Of a DNA stretch of 46,156 nt, positions 45,930 to 46,156 are shown in pieces (the first letter of the stretch is position 1; every line of letters starts with the position of its first letter). A program made the translations under genes and the position numbers. The stretch covers positions 1 to 46,156 of the forward strand of contig JAUXRX010000012.1 in the NCBI GenBank assembly GCA_030681645.1, read 5' to 3'. Below the pieces are notes generated by a model that was not told where the DNA came from, did no database searches, and was given only the letters and a program-made list of their open reading frames with translations. This DNA is from Archangium sp. Its GTDB lineage: Bacteria; Myxococcota; Myxococcia; Myxococcales; Myxococcaceae.

Positions 45930-46156
45930 CGGGATCTCCTTCGCGATCGCGCCGCGTGCGCGATGGGACGGGGCTACCACGAGGGGCTGACATCTCAGGG
46001 CAGAGCCCCGAGATTCGGGTGCACGACGAGATTGAGGGAAGCCCGCGATTCCGGGGGGATCGACAGGGGCGCGAAGGGCGTGATCTACGCGGCGCATGAG
46101 CCGACGCCGAAAGCCCCGCACGCCTGCGACCAGCAGTACGCCGCCGAACGACGGAA
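45930..46156. promoter_or_regulatory. Upstream region of the CD-NTase operon, to the window end
   Basis: 227 bp upstream of the defence operon; the leftward promoter should lie here. No clear -35/-10 pair is visible. A plus-strand open frame (around 46035 onward, GVIYAAHEPTPKAPHACDQQ) runs off the window; without a start or the rest it cannot be named. Confidence 0.4.

Noticed and set aside
46035..46156. Plus-strand open frame running off the window end
   Set aside because: It looks slightly protein-like, but no start or domain is visible and it is cut by the window edge.

Overview
The window comes from a GC-rich genome that looks like a myxobacterium (Myxococcota, Myxococcales-like). The clues are a Ser/Thr kinase fused to a formylglycine-generating-enzyme (FGE)-type domain, a DUF4388 protein, a thrombospondin-type-3/OmpA protein, many secreted or lipoprotein genes of unknown role, frequent ATGA/GTGA start-stop overlaps, and a tmRNA with tag ANDNVELALAA. 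No taxonomic search was possible, so this placement is inferred.

Bases 1-35265 are core chromosome. They begin with 86-bp tandem repeats that lead into a secreted protein of unknown role. A Nif3-like protein, a beta-propeller protein, an SH3b/NlpC-P60 lipoprotein, a coiled-coil protein and a YcxB-like membrane protein follow. Next come leuS-lptE, rpsT, mazG, a two-gene envelope operon (TPR/zinc-ribbon membrane protein and DUF4388 protein), and the classical rpsO-pnp pair. After these lie a Cys-rich lipoprotein, a membrane protein coupled to an M23 peptidase, dut, the kinase-FGE fusion with a coupled substrate-binding protein, purB, purC, a lipoprotein, a TrmJ-like RNA methyltransferase, a small membrane protein, a CFI-box/zinc-ribbon protein coupled to a TlpA-like thioredoxin, an OmpA-family protein, a coupled pair of M16 peptidases (one active, one lacking the zinc motif) and tmRNA (ssrA).

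The spaces between the core genes carry two dispersed repeat families. One is a CCCTCTCC-type imperfect palindrome, with about seven copies; two of them are translated in frame inside lipoprotein signal peptides. The other is a hexamer-phased, G-quadruplex-prone element with three copies.

From about 35266 to the window end lies a mosaic genomic island inserted at the 3' end of tmRNA. It holds an internally deleted tyrosine integrase, a PD-(D/E)XK nuclease coupled to a small partner, an AlpA-like fragment, a four-gene cassette of unknown membrane and lipoproteins in lower-GC DNA, a decayed stretch, and a frameshifted serine recombinase. The far end is a tight leftward operon: CD-NTase (SMODS cyclase), S-4TM membrane effector, a HEPN-like protein, and a Shedu/DUF4263 nuclease. 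It looks like a CBASS module fused in one transcript with a second, nuclease-based defence module, and it is the strongest candidate here for an undescribed system. The island's other attachment site is not in the window.
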